Assembly: GCF_020179405.1 (NCBI RefSeq)
Contig: NZ_JAICBZ010000003.1
Coordinates: 1-64,000, forward strand
Source of the DNA: Xinfangfangia pollutisoli
Lineage (GTDB): Bacteria; Pseudomonadota; Alphaproteobacteria; Rhodobacterales; Rhodobacteraceae
Direction of reading: 5' to 3'
DNA length: 64,000 nt
Within the stretch, counting starts at the first letter, position 1, and every line of letters begins with the position of its first letter. Positions 63,731 through 64,000 of the stretch are shown here, in pieces. The position numbers were made by a program, and so were the translations under genes. The notes under the pieces are model-generated. The model saw only the letters and a list, made by a program, of their open reading frames with translations, was not told the origin of the DNA and did no database searches.

Positions 63731-64000
63731 TCAGCCCAGCGTTTCTGGCAGGACCAGCCCCTTCAGCACCTCGGCCGCCGGCATCGGCCGCTTGCCCTCG
63801 CGCTGCGCCTCGGTCACCTCGACCGCGCCGGTCCCGCAGGCGATGGTGAAGCCCGACAGAACCTGCCCCGGCACCCCGCCGCCTTCGGCCAGGCGCGCGC
63901 GCAAGAGCTTGACCCGCTCGGCCCCGATCTGCACCCAGGCGCCGGGGAAGGGCGACAGGCCGCGGATCAGCCGGTCAACCTCGACCGCCGGGCGGGTGAA
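63731..64000 (-). CDS. fmt: Methionyl-tRNA formyltransferase, C-terminal part
   Basis: The final 89 residues of Fmt, which formylates Met-tRNAfMet for initiation; the catalytic domain lies beyond the window. The visible part has RGLSPFPGAWVQIGAERVKLL, the linker to the C-terminal OB-like tRNA-binding domain, then GVPGQVLSGFTIACGTGAVEVTEAQREGKRPM. The frame is open through base 64000. Confidence 0.9.
   Translation of the reverse strand, partial: FTRPAVEVDRLIRGLSPFPGAWVQIGAERVKLLRARLAEGGGVPGQVLSGFTIACGTGAVEVTEAQREGKRPMPAAEVLKGLVLPETLG

Noticed and set aside
1-64000. tRNA, rRNA, insertion sequence, prophage or replication origin
   Set aside because: No tRNA cloverleaf, transposase, integrase, phage gene or DnaA-box cluster was recognised anywhere in the window.

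Overview
This 64 kb window reads as chromosomal DNA of a GC-rich alphaproteobacterium, most likely family Rhodobacteraceae (Paracoccus/Rhodobacter-like); the genus cannot be fixed from the sequence. The grounds are the very high third-position GC, familiar neighbourhoods (purH-lspA-lipoprotein-two M16 peptidases; rpoZ-rsh-pdxJ-acpS-lepB-rnc-era), the DUF families present (DUF1491, DUF1674, DUF1643, DUF2062, DUF3035, DUF6525) and short TTTTCG/CGAAAA palindromes just after stop codons. There are no rRNA or tRNA genes, insertion sequences, prophage or CRISPR arrays. About 95% of the window is coding, and most of it is housekeeping.  Layout. 1-12.1 kb: tail of a heparinase-like gene, purH, lspA, a lipoprotein, an M16 protease pair (one catalytic, one degenerate), mutL-rmuC-hydrolase, hutD-like, rsmB. 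12.1-17.5 kb: SDHAF4-like protein, dapB, rbfA, a phosphodiester glycosidase-like protein, truB, DUF1643, an RTX calcium-binding protein, rpsO. 17.5-20.9 kb: a lower-GC Doc/Fic toxin-antitoxin cassette sits between rpsO and pnp, normally close neighbours, and a Fic-tail-like ORF follows pnp. 20.9-24.9 kb: a metal-homeostasis hub, with mntP behind a yybP-ykoY manganese riboswitch diverging from a COG0523 zinc GTPase behind a Zur-like box, then DUF6525, an unknown alpha/beta-hydrolase-like protein and a 1-Cys peroxiredoxin.  25-33 kb: a catabolic pair (aldehyde dehydrogenase plus a trimethylamine-dehydrogenase-type flavoenzyme) with unusual regulatory-looking DNA around both genes; the two halves of an MnmC-type tRNA modification enzyme as divergent genes; a MuiA-like DUF4139 protein; an aldo/keto reductase. 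33-44 kb: asd, two MFS transporters, DUF4424 protein, LysE exporter, malQ, and a dgoK-dgoA-lactonase operon for the De Ley-Doudoroff galactose route. 44-49.8 kb: rppH, ctpA, an EnvC-like protein, gpmI, an EamA transporter. 50-59.5 kb: a long minus-strand block with folK, rpoZ, rsh, two DUF2062 paralogues, pdxJ, HdeD-like, acpS, lepB, rnc, era, DUF1491. 59.6-64 kb: NYN-domain protein, YqaA-like protein, ispH, a secreted protein, rnhA, a TetR-like regulator with an operator-like palindrome inside its own candidate promoter, a GlsB-like membrane protein and the end of fmt.  The least ordinary parts are the TA cassette with a non-standard antitoxin, the divergent Mn/Zn control region, and the phased repeat array in front of the amine-dehydrogenase-like gene. 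No wholly new multi-gene system is evident.
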